DNA of 64,000 nt. It comes from an uncultured Lachnospiraceae bacterium (lineage in GTDB: Bacteria > Bacillota > Clostridia > Lachnospirales > Lachnospiraceae). The stretch lies in the NCBI GenBank assembly GCA_934402515.1, contig CAKRTZ010000005.1:1-64000 (forward strand), in the 5' to 3' direction. Under the pieces are notes generated by a model. That model was given only the letters and a program-made list of their open reading frames with translations, did not search any database and was not told the DNA's origin. How positions within the stretch are numbered: the stretch's first letter is position 1; each line of letters opens with the position of its first letter. Made by a program: the position numbers and the translations under genes. Shown here piece by piece: positions 1-8,402 of this stretch.

Positions 1-2
1 AC

Positions 3-266
3 ATGGCAAAAGGGATTCCCGGCAAAAATTATTGGGCATTGGTCATTCTTATTTTGGCAGGCATTGTGATTGGAGGGTTCATCGGGGAACTGACCTCCGG
101 CGTTTCAGGCTTAAGCTGGCTTGGCTACGGTCAGACCTTCGGTCTTTCCACTCCCCTGGTTCTTGATTTAGGAATTCTGGTTATCACTTTCGGTCTGACC
201 ATCAAGATTACCATCGCCGGAATTTTAGGTATTCTCATTGCGATTTTAATCTACCATTTCATCTAA
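3..266 (+). CDS. DUF4321 small membrane protein
   Basis: An 87-residue protein starting two bases inside the window, so its ribosome binding site is not visible. It has a short polar N terminus (MAKGIPGKNYW), a first hydrophobic segment at about residues 12-30, and further hydrophobic segments at about 45-65 and 68-86 that reach the C terminus. Length and pattern match the DUF4321 family of small integral membrane proteins found in Clostridia; no function is established for the family. Its stop lies inside the 3' end of the convergent HAD phosphatase gene (21 bp tail-to-tail overlap). The start is taken as the first ATG in frame; a start outside the window is possible but not needed. Confidence 0.8.
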   Translation: MAKGIPGKNYWALVILILAGIVIGGFIGELTSGVSGLSWLGYGQTFGLSTPLVLDLGILVITFGLTIKITIAGILGILIAILIYHFI

Positions 267-848
267 ATAGCCTTCGATTTCATCATAATTACCGTGAAAC
301 TGGATGGACTGCATTCCCACAGCCTTTGCACCTTCCACATTGGCTGCCACATCATCGAGAAACAGACATTCTTCCGGATTCAAGTGATAGGTGTCCAACA
401 GATACTGGTAAATCCGTGCATCCGGTTTGATGATATGTAAATCTGCAGAGACTACAATGCCTTTGAATTCTTCCACGTTATAGAACGTGGGGAAATAATC
501 GTGGAAACGATAAGACGCATTGGATATCACATAAGTGTGGTATCCTTTTTTTCGTACCTTTTCCAGAAATTCTTTTGCTCCCTCAATGGGACTTAAACAA
601 ATATCCCAGTGTTCCACACATTCTTTCAGTTTTCCGTGCATTTCCTCCGGCACCCGCTTTTTCACCAGTTCAAAGAGTTCTTCATCCGTGATTAAACCCA
701 AATCGGTTTTCACCCAGTCCTCTCCCTGGAACAGTTCCCGGTAAATCACTGTCCTTTCTTCTTCTGTTTCGCAGAAACGATCCAGCACAAGCTGCGGGTC
801 ATAGTGAATCAACACATTTCCCATATCAAATACAATATTTTTAAGCAT
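246..848 (-). CDS. HAD-superfamily phosphatase, YihX-like (HAD-IA)
   Basis: A 200-residue HAD hydrolase, expected to dephosphorylate a small phosphometabolite in the cytosol through an aspartyl-phosphate. Motif I is DMGNV with the nucleophile at Asp8; the second Asp of the usual DxD is Asn, as in the YihX type (DxGN). Motif II is VISNAS, motif III the Lys of IIKPD, and motif IV FLDDVAANVEGA with the metal-binding Asp pair. The helical cap lies at about residues 15-85. Start: an AAAGGAG ribosome site sits just upstream of the ATG. It is downstream of the oadA terminator and probably depends on readthrough or a promoter I cannot place. Its 3' end overlaps the convergent DUF4321 gene. Substrate unknown. 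Confidence 0.85.
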   Translation of the reverse strand: MLKNIVFDMGNVLIHYDPQLVLDRFCETEEERTVIYRELFQGEDWVKTDLGLITDEELFELVKKRVPEEMHGKLKECVEHWDICLSPIEGAKEFLEKVRKKGYHTYVISNASYRFHDYFPTFYNVEEFKGIVVSADLHIIKPDARIYQYLLDTYHLNPEECLFLDDVAANVEGAKAVGMQSIQFHGNYDEIEGYLDEMVD

Positions 849-879
849 GTACCTACTCCTTTCATTTCCCTACATAGTC

Positions 880-909
880 AAAAAGGCATCCTCAACGTTG
901 GGGATGCCT
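880..909 (-). terminator. Rho-independent terminator of the oadA operon
   Basis: An 8-bp perfect stem (AGGCATCC at 884-891 with GGATGCCT at 902-909) and a 10-nt loop. On the minus strand it is followed by a run of U from the A tract at 880-883. It lies about 40 bases after the oadA stop codon and ends the five-gene decarboxylase operon. Confidence 0.85.
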
Positions 910-947
910 CTTGATTGGTGTTTCCTATTTCAAAATACAGTACAGAA

Positions 948-2375
948 TTAAACAGGATATGCTCCGTTTTTGCCATCGGCTTTGGACATATCGACCTTCT
1001 CCTGCTGAGCCTGACGATATTTGAAGAAGTCAACTGCAACCTGAGGGAACAGTGCGTAAGATAATACATCCTCATCCTGCTGTTTCCACTCTTTCATCTC
1101 GCTCTCAATCTTCTCTAATTCATTAGGAAGTAAATCAGCGGGACGGCAGGTAATCACTTCTGCATCACCGATACATTTCTTCTGGACATCTTTGTTGAAA
1201 GGTTTTACGGTCTGACCGTATTTACCCATCAGCACATCCTTGGTCTGCTCGGTTGCCATCTTGTAACGCTCGCCCATCAGTACGTTCATAACTGCCTGGG
1301 TACCTACAATCTGGGAAGAAGGTGTTACCAGAGGGGGCTCACCCAGGTCTTTACGAACCTGAGGGATCTCTTTTAATACATCATAGTATTTATCCTCGGC
1401 ATGCTGCTCTTTCAACTGGCTGACCATGTTGGAAAGCATACCGCCGGGTACCTGGTATAACAGGGTCTTAATATCAACACCCATTACCTTCGGATTCAGC
1501 AGACCGTTTGCAAGACACTCGTCACGGTAAGGACGGAAGTAATCTGCGATTTCAGCCAGTAAATTCTGGTCTAAACCGGTATCGTAAGGAGTTCCTTTGA
1601 AGGTCTCAACCATAACCTCAGTTGCAGGCTGGGAAGTTCCCATTGCAAAGGGGCTCATAGCAGTATCAATCACATCCACACCAGCCTCAACAGCTTTCAG
1701 GTAAGTCATGGAAGCAACACCGGAGGTGTAATGTGTGTGTAACTGGATAGGCAGCTTGGTTACGCTCTTCATGGCGCCGATTAACTCGGATGCCTTGTAA
1801 GGAAGTAACAGACCAGCCATATCTTTGATACAGATGGAATCTGCACCCATCTCCTCAATCTTCTTCGCCATATCGGTCCAGTAGTCGAGGGTATAAGCAT
1901 CACCCAAGGTGTAGGAAAGAGCAATCTGGGAATGACCTCTGCCCTCTCTCTGTTTAATCTTGTTGGTTGCATTTACAGCAGCCTGCAGGTTACGCAGGTC
2001 GTTAAAGCAATCGAAAATACGGATAATATCAATACCGTTTGCGATAGATTTCTCTACAAAATACTCTACCACATCATCTGCGTAGTGACGATATCCCAGG
2101 ATGTTCTGACCACGGAATAACATCTGCAGTTTGGTATTTTTGAATCCGTCACGTAATTTTCTCAGACGATCCCAGGGATCCTCTTTCAGGAAACGAAGGG
2201 AAGCATCGAAGGTTGCACCACCCCAGCACTCTACGGAATGGTAACCAACTTTATCCATCTTATCAACGATGGGAAGCATGAACTCGGTAGGCATTCTGGT
2301 TGCAATCAGGGACTGATGTGCATCTCGCAGAATGGTCTCGGTAATGCCAATGGGTTTCTTTTCAATTTCTGCCAT
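948..2375 (-). CDS. oadA: Oxaloacetate decarboxylase alpha / pyruvate carboxylase subunit B-type carboxyltransferase
   Basis: A 475-residue TIM-barrel carboxyltransferase that moves a carboxyl group between carboxybiotin and pyruvate/oxaloacetate. The metal site is seen as ILRDAHQS (Asp18) and LHTHYTSG (His213, His215); the lysine of ICIKDMAG (Lys184) fits the carbamylated active-site Lys. The conserved C-terminal PYC_OADA region follows. There is no C-terminal biotinyl domain; that job falls to the separate biotin carrier gene upstream. This makes it resemble PycB or the 5S subunit of transcarboxylase as much as a full OadA. Start supported by AAGGAGAT upstream of the ATG. It is the last gene of the operon and is followed by a strong terminator. 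Direction of the reaction in vivo (decarboxylation or carboxylation) cannot be read from sequence. Confidence 0.9.
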   Translation of the reverse strand: MAEIEKKPIGITETILRDAHQSLIATRMPTEFMLPIVDKMDKVGYHSVECWGGATFDASLRFLKEDPWDRLRKLRDGFKNTKLQMLFRGQNILGYRHYADDVVEYFVEKSIANGIDIIRIFDCFNDLRNLQAAVNATNKIKQREGRGHSQIALSYTLGDAYTLDYWTDMAKKIEEMGADSICIKDMAGLLLPYKASELIGAMKSVTKLPIQLHTHYTSGVASMTYLKAVEAGVDVIDTAMSPFAMGTSQPATEVMVETFKGTPYDTGLDQNLLAEIADYFRPYRDECLANGLLNPKVMGVDIKTLLYQVPGGMLSNMVSQLKEQHAEDKYYDVLKEIPQVRKDLGEPPLVTPSSQIVGTQAVMNVLMGERYKMATEQTKDVLMGKYGQTVKPFNKDVQKKCIGDAEVITCRPADLLPNELEKIESEMKEWKQQDEDVLSYALFPQVAVDFFKYRQAQQEKVDMSKADGKNGAYPV

Positions 2376-2398
2376 TTTTTTATCTCCTTATTTATTAA

Positions 2399-3547
2399 TC
2401 AGAATACACCAAAGATAGCCATGAATGTACCGGCTGCTACTGCAGTACCGATTACACCTGCTACGTTAGGTCCCATTGCATGCATCAGCAGGAAGTTTGT
2501 AGGATCTGCTTCTGCACCAACCTTCTGGGATACACGGGCTGCCATAGGCACGGCAGATACACCTGCGGAACCGATCAACGGATTGATCTTGCCATGGGTG
2601 AATTTGCACATAATCTTACCAAATACAACACCGGCTGCGGTACCGAATGCGAAGGCGATCAGACCTAAAGCAACGATCTTCAGGGTATCCAGATTTAAGA
2701 ATGCTTCTGCTGAGGTGGTTGCACCTACGGAAGTACCTAACAGGATAACAACGATATACATCAGTGCATTGGAAGCTGTCTCAGTCAGCTGTCTTACAAC
2801 ACCGGACTCACGGAACAGGTTACCAAGCATTAACATACCAACCAAAGGAGCGGTTGTAGGTAAAATCATACATACAACGATGGTTACCACGATGGGGAAC
2901 AGAATCTTCTCCAGCTTGGAAATAGGACGGAGCTGGGACATCTTAATCTTACGCTCTTCTTCAGTGGTCAAAAGCTTCATGATGGGAGGCTGAATAATGG
3001 GCACCAGTGACATATAGGAGTACGCTGCTACCGCGATAGGTCCTAACAGAGAAGTCTGACCTAATTTACCGGCAAGGAAGATGGAGGTAGGTCCATCTGC
3101 ACCACCGATGATGGAGATTGCAGCTGCAGCTTTGTCGTTGAATCCCATTGCGATTGCGCCGAAGTATGCAGCAAAGATACCGAACTGGGCGGCCGCACCA
3201 AGCAGGAAACTCTTCGGGTTTGAAATCAACGGTCCGAAGTCCGTACTTGCACCGACACCCATGAAAATAAGTGACGGCAGAATTGCCCATTCGTCAAGTA
3301 AATAAAAGTAATACAGCAGACCACCAGCCTCACCGTTAGGTCCAATCGCAGACATGATATCCGGGTAAATATTTACCAGCAGCATGCCAAATGCGATAGG
3401 GGTCAACAGTAAAGGCTCAAATCCTTTTGCAATTGCCAGGTACAGAAATACACAGGCAACCACGATCATGAGGTAGTTTCCCCATGACAGGTTAAAGAAA
3501 GCGGTCTGATGCATTAAATTGCTTAATGTTGTTGCAATATAAGACAT
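2399..3547 (-). CDS. oadB: Na+-translocating decarboxylase beta subunit
   Basis: A 382-residue polytopic membrane protein of the OadB/GcdB/MmdB family, which decarboxylates carboxybiotin and pumps Na+ out of the cell. The family signature IIGGADGPTSIF holds the Asp known to bind Na+ in this family, and the late motif MHAMGPNVAGVIG is also conserved. Multiple hydrophobic segments occupy almost the whole length. The start has AGGAGG ten bases upstream. It lies between the biotin carrier gene and oadA, with short gaps, so all are likely cotranscribed. The coupling ion is inferred from the family. Confidence 0.93.
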   Translation of the reverse strand: MSYIATTLSNLMHQTAFFNLSWGNYLMIVVACVFLYLAIAKGFEPLLLTPIAFGMLLVNIYPDIMSAIGPNGEAGGLLYYFYLLDEWAILPSLIFMGVGASTDFGPLISNPKSFLLGAAAQFGIFAAYFGAIAMGFNDKAAAAISIIGGADGPTSIFLAGKLGQTSLLGPIAVAAYSYMSLVPIIQPPIMKLLTTEEERKIKMSQLRPISKLEKILFPIVVTIVVCMILPTTAPLVGMLMLGNLFRESGVVRQLTETASNALMYIVVILLGTSVGATTSAEAFLNLDTLKIVALGLIAFAFGTAAGVVFGKIMCKFTHGKINPLIGSAGVSAVPMAARVSQKVGAEADPTNFLLMHAMGPNVAGVIGTAVAAGTFMAIFGVF

Positions 3548-3594
3548 GTCATTGACCTCCTGTTGTTTTGTCTCACAATTCTAATCAATATGGA

Positions 3595-3969
3595 TTAGTT
3601 TAAAGTAGCCAGAACTGCGCCAGCCTCAATCGCATCGCCTACTGCAACATCAATGCTTGCAACAGTACCATCCTGGGGAGCAACAACAGGGATCTCCATC
3701 TTCATAGCTTCGATGGTTACAACTGCGTCACCGGCTTTTACAGCGGTTCCTACAGGAGCGTCGATCTTGAATACTTTACCAGCTGCGCCGGCTTCTACTT
3801 TGATGCTGCCTGCACCAGCTGCTTTGGGAGCTGCTGCGGGAGCGGCCTTGGGAGCAGCCTTAGGTGCAGCCTTGGGAGCTGCAGGTGCTGCAACAGCGCC
3901 TGTGGAAGCGCCTTCTTCTACAACTACATCATATACATTTCCATTAACGGTAATGGTATAATTTTTCAT
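3595..3969 (-). CDS. Biotin carboxyl carrier protein (biotin/lipoyl attachment)
   Basis: A 124-residue biotin carrier that shuttles CO2 between the carboxyltransferases and the OadB pump. The N-terminal 30 residues form a small beta domain, followed by an Ala-Pro-Lys rich flexible linker with repeated AAPK units (about residues 30-50), then a biotinyl domain with EAMKMEI; the biotinylated Lys is Lys90. I chose the ATG at 3969 because AAGGAG lies seven bases upstream; an in-frame start at 4002 would add 11 residues with no family support. Separate carriers of this size resemble MmdC/GcdC and the 1.3S subunit of transcarboxylase. Confidence 0.93.
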   Translation of the reverse strand: MKNYTITVNGNVYDVVVEEGASTGAVAAPAAPKAAPKAAPKAAPAAAPKAAGAGSIKVEAGAAGKVFKIDAPVGTAVKAGDAVVTIEAMKMEIPVVAPQDGTVASIDVAVGDAIEAGAVLATLN

Positions 3970-4004
3970 ATTTTTCTCCTTCTGCCGTTTAACGGCGTTC
4001 AATC

Positions 4005-4751
4005 TTAATAATGTCTCCGGATGGAACGAACCACGAATCCATCGGTAGAAGTCTGACCTTCACTGGCTGCTACTGCAGCGGCGATCACTGCTACAAGTTC
4101 GAGGTCATCGGCAAGTTCTTCCTCTTCCTTGGTTGCAATCTGTGCCACAGTATTGTCAATGGCATCTTTGGTGGCATCCTGTTTTTTGCTGTTCTTCTTC
4201 GCATCAAATTTTGCCTGGATTTTAGGAATAAATCCAAACAGATAAATGATGAACATGATAAGAATCAGAACAACGAACACAGTTCCCATACCTAACAGGG
4301 TGTTGAGGGCTGCGTTCTTCATCAGTTCGCCAAAGGAACGCTGAATCGTTGTGGTAATGCTCTGATAGGACTCCTGTCCCATGATTACCTCTACCTCTGC
4401 ATCATGCAGGGAACCTTTTACGGTTACAACGACAGTAATGCTGTCCGGTTCATAAGCGGTAACTTCTGAACCGGTAATATCAATATAATCACCTAATTCT
4501 TCCTGCGCACTGTCCCAGCTTTGAACGGCGTTTACAATATAGGTTAAACCCTGGGATTCGGCTGCGGAAATCTGATCCTCTACCGCGCCCTGCTCCTCAA
4601 TCTGGTTTAAGTCTGTGACAACAGACTCCGCATATTGCATTGCCTCTTCTCTGCTAAGGAAAGAGGTTTCCTCTGTGGCATCCTTTGCGCCACAGGCAGT
4701 CAGTCCAAGCAGACAGGTAATCATACCTAATATTAACAATCTTTTCTTCAT
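4005..4751 (-). CDS. OadG-like gamma subunit with lipoprotein N-terminal domain
   Basis: A 248-residue membrane protein. It begins with a lipoprotein signal (positive residues, hydrophobic core, lipobox LTAC), then an extracellular domain of about 110 residues rich in Glu and Asp, then one membrane segment (LLGMGTVFVVLILIMFIIYLF) that matches the OadG/MmdD gamma signature, then a charged, Ala-rich cytosolic tail. Classical OadG is under 100 residues, so the exported domain is an addition that may sense or stabilise the pump. The ATG at 4751 is preferred: AAAGG is at proper distance, whereas the upstream in-frame ATG at 4763 abuts the same AAGG. Gamma subunits hold the alpha and beta subunits together. 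The function of the extra domain is unknown. Confidence 0.8.
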   Translation of the reverse strand: MKKRLLILGMITCLLGLTACGAKDATEETSFLSREEAMQYAESVVTDLNQIEEQGAVEDQISAAESQGLTYIVNAVQSWDSAQEELGDYIDITGSEVTAYEPDSITVVVTVKGSLHDAEVEVIMGQESYQSITTTIQRSFGELMKNAALNTLLGMGTVFVVLILIMFIIYLFGFIPKIQAKFDAKKNSKKQDATKDAIDNTVAQIATKEEEELADDLELVAVIAAAVAASEGQTSTDGFVVRSIRRHY

Positions 4752-4785
4752 ATTAAGTATCATCCTTTCTTATAATAGATGGTTC

Positions 4786-6213
4786 TTAGACTGTACCATG
4801 TTTCTTTCCAGGGAAATCCAGGCTTTTGGTGTATAACATTTCAAAAGCTGCAATCACATATTTTCTGGTGTCTGCAGGAGCTACAATCTGGTCAACATAG
4901 CCACGTCTTGCAGCGCTGTTTACATTATTCTGTAAAGCAGCGTACTCTTTTGCTTTCGCATCGATGGTGTCTGCGCCCTGTCCTTCGTACATAATCTTGG
5001 CAGCCAGTTTTGCATCCATGGCACCCATCTCGGCATCAGGCCATGCCATCACAAGGTCAGCACCTACAGATTTGGAATTCATGGTTACATAAGCACTTCC
5101 CAGTGCCTTGCCAATCACTACGTTTACCTTGGGAACAGATGCGTTAGCAAACGCATAGGTCAGCTTTGCAGCAGCCTTTGCAATTCTCTTCTCGTTGTTT
5201 ACGCAGCAGGCTTTGTAGCCCTTTACATTGGTCAAGGTCAGTACAGGGATTTCAAATGCATCACAGAAGGATACGAAATCAGCAGCCTTCTCACATCCGT
5301 CAGCAGACAGAACCGCATCGAATTTCTCTACTTCCTTACCTTCCTCATCGTAAACGGCGGTACGGTTTGCAACAGCACCAACGGTTGCACCGTTTAATTT
5401 AATAAATCCGGTTACCATATCCTTAGCGAAACCTCTCTTTGTCTCGAAGAAAGTGCCGTTGTCAGAAATCTGGGATAAGAACAGTGCAGTATCGCCTACA
5501 CATCCTTCCAGATTCTCGCATACTCTGTTTAAATCATCCTCACACTCAGCCAGTGCCTCGTCCTCATTGTTTGCAGGGAGCATGGAAACCAGCTCACGGA
5601 TCTCAGCAATGACAGTTGCCTCATCAGCAGCCACATCTACATCTCCGCATGCGCTCTGGAAATCAGCTGCAGAAGTGTCACATTTCTGTGTATTGTTGCC
5701 ATCGATGGAATCAGGGGTGTTGACAAAGAGTTTGCCTTTTCCTGTCTCCATGAAAGTAAAGTCAGCTAACTGGCTTGCAACAGCAAGTCCACCACCACAG
5801 TTGCCGAATACGGCTGTAATCTGGGGAATGATGCCGGAAGCAGCAGCCTGTACCTCATACAGAGCACCCAGACCCTCCAATGCGTCTGTGGATTCCTGTA
5901 ATCTGAGACCTGCGCTGTCGATGAGACCGATAACCGGTGCTCCCATCTTCATTGCCATCTCATAGAGGTTCGCAATCTTTTTTGCATGCATCTCGCCAAT
6001 GGTTCCGTTTAATACAGAAGCATCCTGGCTGTACACATACACAAGATTGTCGTTGATAACTCCGTAGCCGGTGATAACACCGTCAGAAGGAGCGTCAGTT
6101 GGTTTCAGATTGAAATCAGTAGCTCTTGCAGTTACAAGCGCTCCGATCTCAACGAAACTGTTGTCGTCGAGTAAAGCGGTAATTCTTTTACTCGCTTGTG
6201 AAGTATTACTCAT
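4786..6213 (-). CDS. Acyl-CoA carboxyltransferase, MmdA/PccB-like
   Basis: A 475-residue member of the carboxyltransferase family (MmdA, PccB, 12S transcarboxylase), which moves CO2 between an acyl-CoA and biotin. The N-terminal half has DGVITGYG, GEMHAKKI and GAPVIGLIDSAGLRLQE, and the first oxyanion turn FGNCGGGLA. The second half has IGKALGSAYVTM and ADLVMAWPDAEM. It is divergent: the MGPEGA stretch usual in MmdA is replaced by MGAMDAKL, and the middle is enriched in acidic residues. It starts the operon; GGAGG is nine bases upstream. Together with the OadA-like protein and the carrier it gives the same trio of activities as methylmalonyl-CoA:pyruvate transcarboxylase. Substrate (methylmalonyl-, malonyl- or another acyl-CoA) is not determined. 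Confidence 0.85.
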   Translation of the reverse strand: MSNTSQASKRITALLDDNSFVEIGALVTARATDFNLKPTDAPSDGVITGYGVINDNLVYVYSQDASVLNGTIGEMHAKKIANLYEMAMKMGAPVIGLIDSAGLRLQESTDALEGLGALYEVQAAASGIIPQITAVFGNCGGGLAVASQLADFTFMETGKGKLFVNTPDSIDGNNTQKCDTSAADFQSACGDVDVAADEATVIAEIRELVSMLPANNEDEALAECEDDLNRVCENLEGCVGDTALFLSQISDNGTFFETKRGFAKDMVTGFIKLNGATVGAVANRTAVYDEEGKEVEKFDAVLSADGCEKAADFVSFCDAFEIPVLTLTNVKGYKACCVNNEKRIAKAAAKLTYAFANASVPKVNVVIGKALGSAYVTMNSKSVGADLVMAWPDAEMGAMDAKLAAKIMYEGQGADTIDAKAKEYAALQNNVNSAARRGYVDQIVAPADTRKYVIAAFEMLYTKSLDFPGKKHGTV

Positions 6214-6362
6214 GTTTCAGACCTCCATTTTATATTGGTTCAAGGAGAATACAGACTTTTCTTTCCATTTTTGAAAAGAAAAACCATATCCCCCCATCTT
6301 GCATACGCTATCACTATATCACAACATATAGCATATTTCCAGTAAATTTTTGAATTATTTTG

Positions 6363-7322
6363 TTATCGCTGTCCCTTGTCGTAAATCTCTCCCAACGCTC
6401 TTGGCGACTGGTTCTTTTTGCTGAAAAAGATGAGTAAAAACAGAGTCAGCACATAAGGAAGAATCATAACTAAGTCCTGATAAGCACTAGGCATTCCCAA
6501 CACCTGCACCAGCCGGTAACCGCTGGAGCGGGCAAAACCAAAAATCAGGCATGCCGCCAGAGTAGGCATAATCTTCCAGTTTCCAAAAATCAGTGCGGCA
6601 ATGGCAAGATAGCCATAGCCTACATAGATATTAGAAGAAAAGTTGGCGGAAATGGAATAGGCAAAGCAGATTCCACCTAGTCCCGACATGGCACCAGAAA
6701 TCATTACTGCATACAACCGCACTCTCTCCACCCGGATACCTGCCGCATCCACTGCGTGGGGATTATCGCCACAGGCACGCAGATGCATACCGAACCGCAT
6801 TTTGTACATCACAAACCAGGCGATAAATGCCACCACTGCAATCACGATTTCAAAGGTATACATATTGGTAAATACCGCGCCCAGAACAGGGATGGCGGAT
6901 AAACCCGGCACCGTAATTCTGGAAGAAACGGTAAGTACAAATTTGTCTGAGGCTGCACCAAATACAGAAGCATTAATCTGCTTGGTCAGATAGGTGGTCA
7001 GTCCCATGGCAAGAATATTCATAACTACACCACTAATCACCTGGTTGGCTTTGAATCGAATACACAATAAAGCATGAAGCAATGCAAAGAGCATTCCTCC
7101 AATCATGGCAAAAACCATGGCAATGTAAAAGGGAACGGGGGAATTTCCCGCGAAAGAACCGGCAATGCTCACTGCCACCAGAGCACCTACGAAAGCACCA
7201 AAGCCCTGCATACCCTCCACCGCCAGGTTGGTAATACCACTCCGCTCGCAGTAGATACCGCCAATCGCCATGATAAATAAGGGAAGGGCAAACGCCAGAC
7301 CGTCAATAATAATGGTATTCAT
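6363..7322 (-). CDS. ABC transporter permease, nucleoside type (NupQ/YufQ-like)
   Basis: A 319-residue inner membrane permease of the BPD_transp_2 class, with about eight to nine hydrophobic segments. Family landmarks include SGITNLAVEGMQ near the N terminus and MRACGDNPHAVDAAGI in the cytoplasmic loop that docks on the ATPase. It lies directly after the second permease with no gap, and both follow a BMP-type binding protein and a fused ATPase. This is the layout of the guanosine/nucleoside importers NupNOPQ of Bacillus. It is the last gene of that operon; no clear hairpin terminator is seen before the oad cluster. Substrate is inferred from the family. Confidence 0.88.
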   Translation of the reverse strand: MNTIIIDGLAFALPLFIMAIGGIYCERSGITNLAVEGMQGFGAFVGALVAVSIAGSFAGNSPVPFYIAMVFAMIGGMLFALLHALLCIRFKANQVISGVVMNILAMGLTTYLTKQINASVFGAASDKFVLTVSSRITVPGLSAIPVLGAVFTNMYTFEIVIAVVAFIAWFVMYKMRFGMHLRACGDNPHAVDAAGIRVERVRLYAVMISGAMSGLGGICFAYSISANFSSNIYVGYGYLAIAALIFGNWKIMPTLAACLIFGFARSSGYRLVQVLGMPSAYQDLVMILPYVLTLFLLIFFSKKNQSPRALGEIYDKGQR

Positions 7323-8402
7323 TTATTTGCCCTCCTTTCTGCGGATAATTTTCTCTTTCATGTAACCGCTGCAGGCACTGAACAGCAGGATAATACCGGA
7401 AATTACACCGGTAATTTCTGCCACGATACCAGAAGCAGAACTCATGTAAGTGCTGCCCTTGCTGATGACGGAAATCAGCACCGAGGAAAAGATAATGCCC
7501 ACCGGGTTGTTTGCCCCAAGCAGGGAAACTGCGATGGCATCAAATCCGGTACTGCTTAAGGTTCTGGGCTGGATGGATGCAAAGTACCCCAGGTAGTAAG
7601 TGACACCTGCCAATCCTGCCAGGGCGCCGGAAATGGTCATGGACAGTACCAGATTCTTTCCGACTTTAATGCCTGCATATTCTGCCGCTTTCCGGTTACT
7701 TCCCACCGCACGCATTTCAAAGCCTGCCACGGTTTTATCAAAGAGGAATTTCACCAGGAATACCACAATCAGTGCCAGAAAGAAGCCTACCGGCAAGTCT
7801 ATTTTATAATCTCCGATTACCCGGTCTGCCAGAATCAGGCGGCTGTTATCGCTGATGACCTTGGACTGTCTTGATACCGGGTCGACAAATTTCATGTTAA
7901 TGAAAAAGCTGACCACATATTGGATAATGTAGTTTAACATAATGGTGGACACCACTTCATTGATGTTGAACTGGTATTTCAACCAGCCAACCAACGCTCC
8001 CAATAAAGCCCCTGCCGCAATTCCAATAAGAATGACCAAAGGTTTCGCAATTGCCCAGTGAAGGCTGCTGTAGCCTACCGTAATGGAGGCAAGAAAACCT
8101 GCCGCCAGCATCTGTCCTGACACACCGATATTAAAAAGTCCTGCCCGGAGTGCCACCGCCACTGCCAGTGCTGCGAAAATCATCGGGGTAAGGTAGTTCA
8201 AAAAGCTGGTAAAGTCGGTAATCATTCCTTTGTGTCCAGCATAAGACGCCTTCGGTGCCAGACCGCATCCCTGGAGGAGACTCCAGTAAGCCTGCAGGGG
8301 ATTTTTCCCAAGGCAGAGCATCACCAACGCACCTACCACAAGACTCATGGCGATGGCAAGAAGTGGTATTCCTACATTCAGTCGTTTTTCCCGTTTATCC
8401 AT
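7323..8402 (-). CDS. ABC transporter permease, nucleoside type (NupP/YufP-like)
   Basis: A 359-residue partner permease with a basic N terminus (MDKREKRLN), a first membrane segment at about 12-31, and a second cluster of segments from about 70 onwards. The docking loop MRAVGSNRKAAEYAGIKV is visible near residue 230. Its first 8 bases overlap the end of the ATPase gene, so translation is probably coupled. It forms a heterodimer with the adjacent permease in the cytoplasmic membrane. The pair of dissimilar permeases, one about 320 and one about 360 residues, is typical of BmpA-linked nucleoside importers. Confidence 0.88.
   Translation of the reverse strand: MDKREKRLNVGIPLLAIAMSLVVGALVMLCLGKNPLQAYWSLLQGCGLAPKASYAGHKGMITDFTSFLNYLTPMIFAALAVAVALRAGLFNIGVSGQMLAAGFLASITVGYSSLHWAIAKPLVILIGIAAGALLGALVGWLKYQFNINEVVSTIMLNYIIQYVVSFFINMKFVDPVSRQSKVISDNSRLILADRVIGDYKIDLPVGFFLALIVVFLVKFLFDKTVAGFEMRAVGSNRKAAEYAGIKVGKNLVLSMTISGALAGLAGVTYYLGYFASIQPRTLSSTGFDAIAVSLLGANNPVGIIFSSVLISVISKGSTYMSSASGIVAEITGVISGIILLFSACSGYMKEKIIRRKEGK

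Noticed and set aside
2238..2993. A 251-residue open frame on the plus strand inside oadA/oadB
   Set aside because: It is fully antisense to two well-supported genes, has no family features, and mirrors the codon bias of the opposite strand.
3815..3880. Tandem repeat in the biotin carrier gene
   Set aside because: It only encodes the Ala-Pro-Lys linker normal for biotin and lipoyl carriers.
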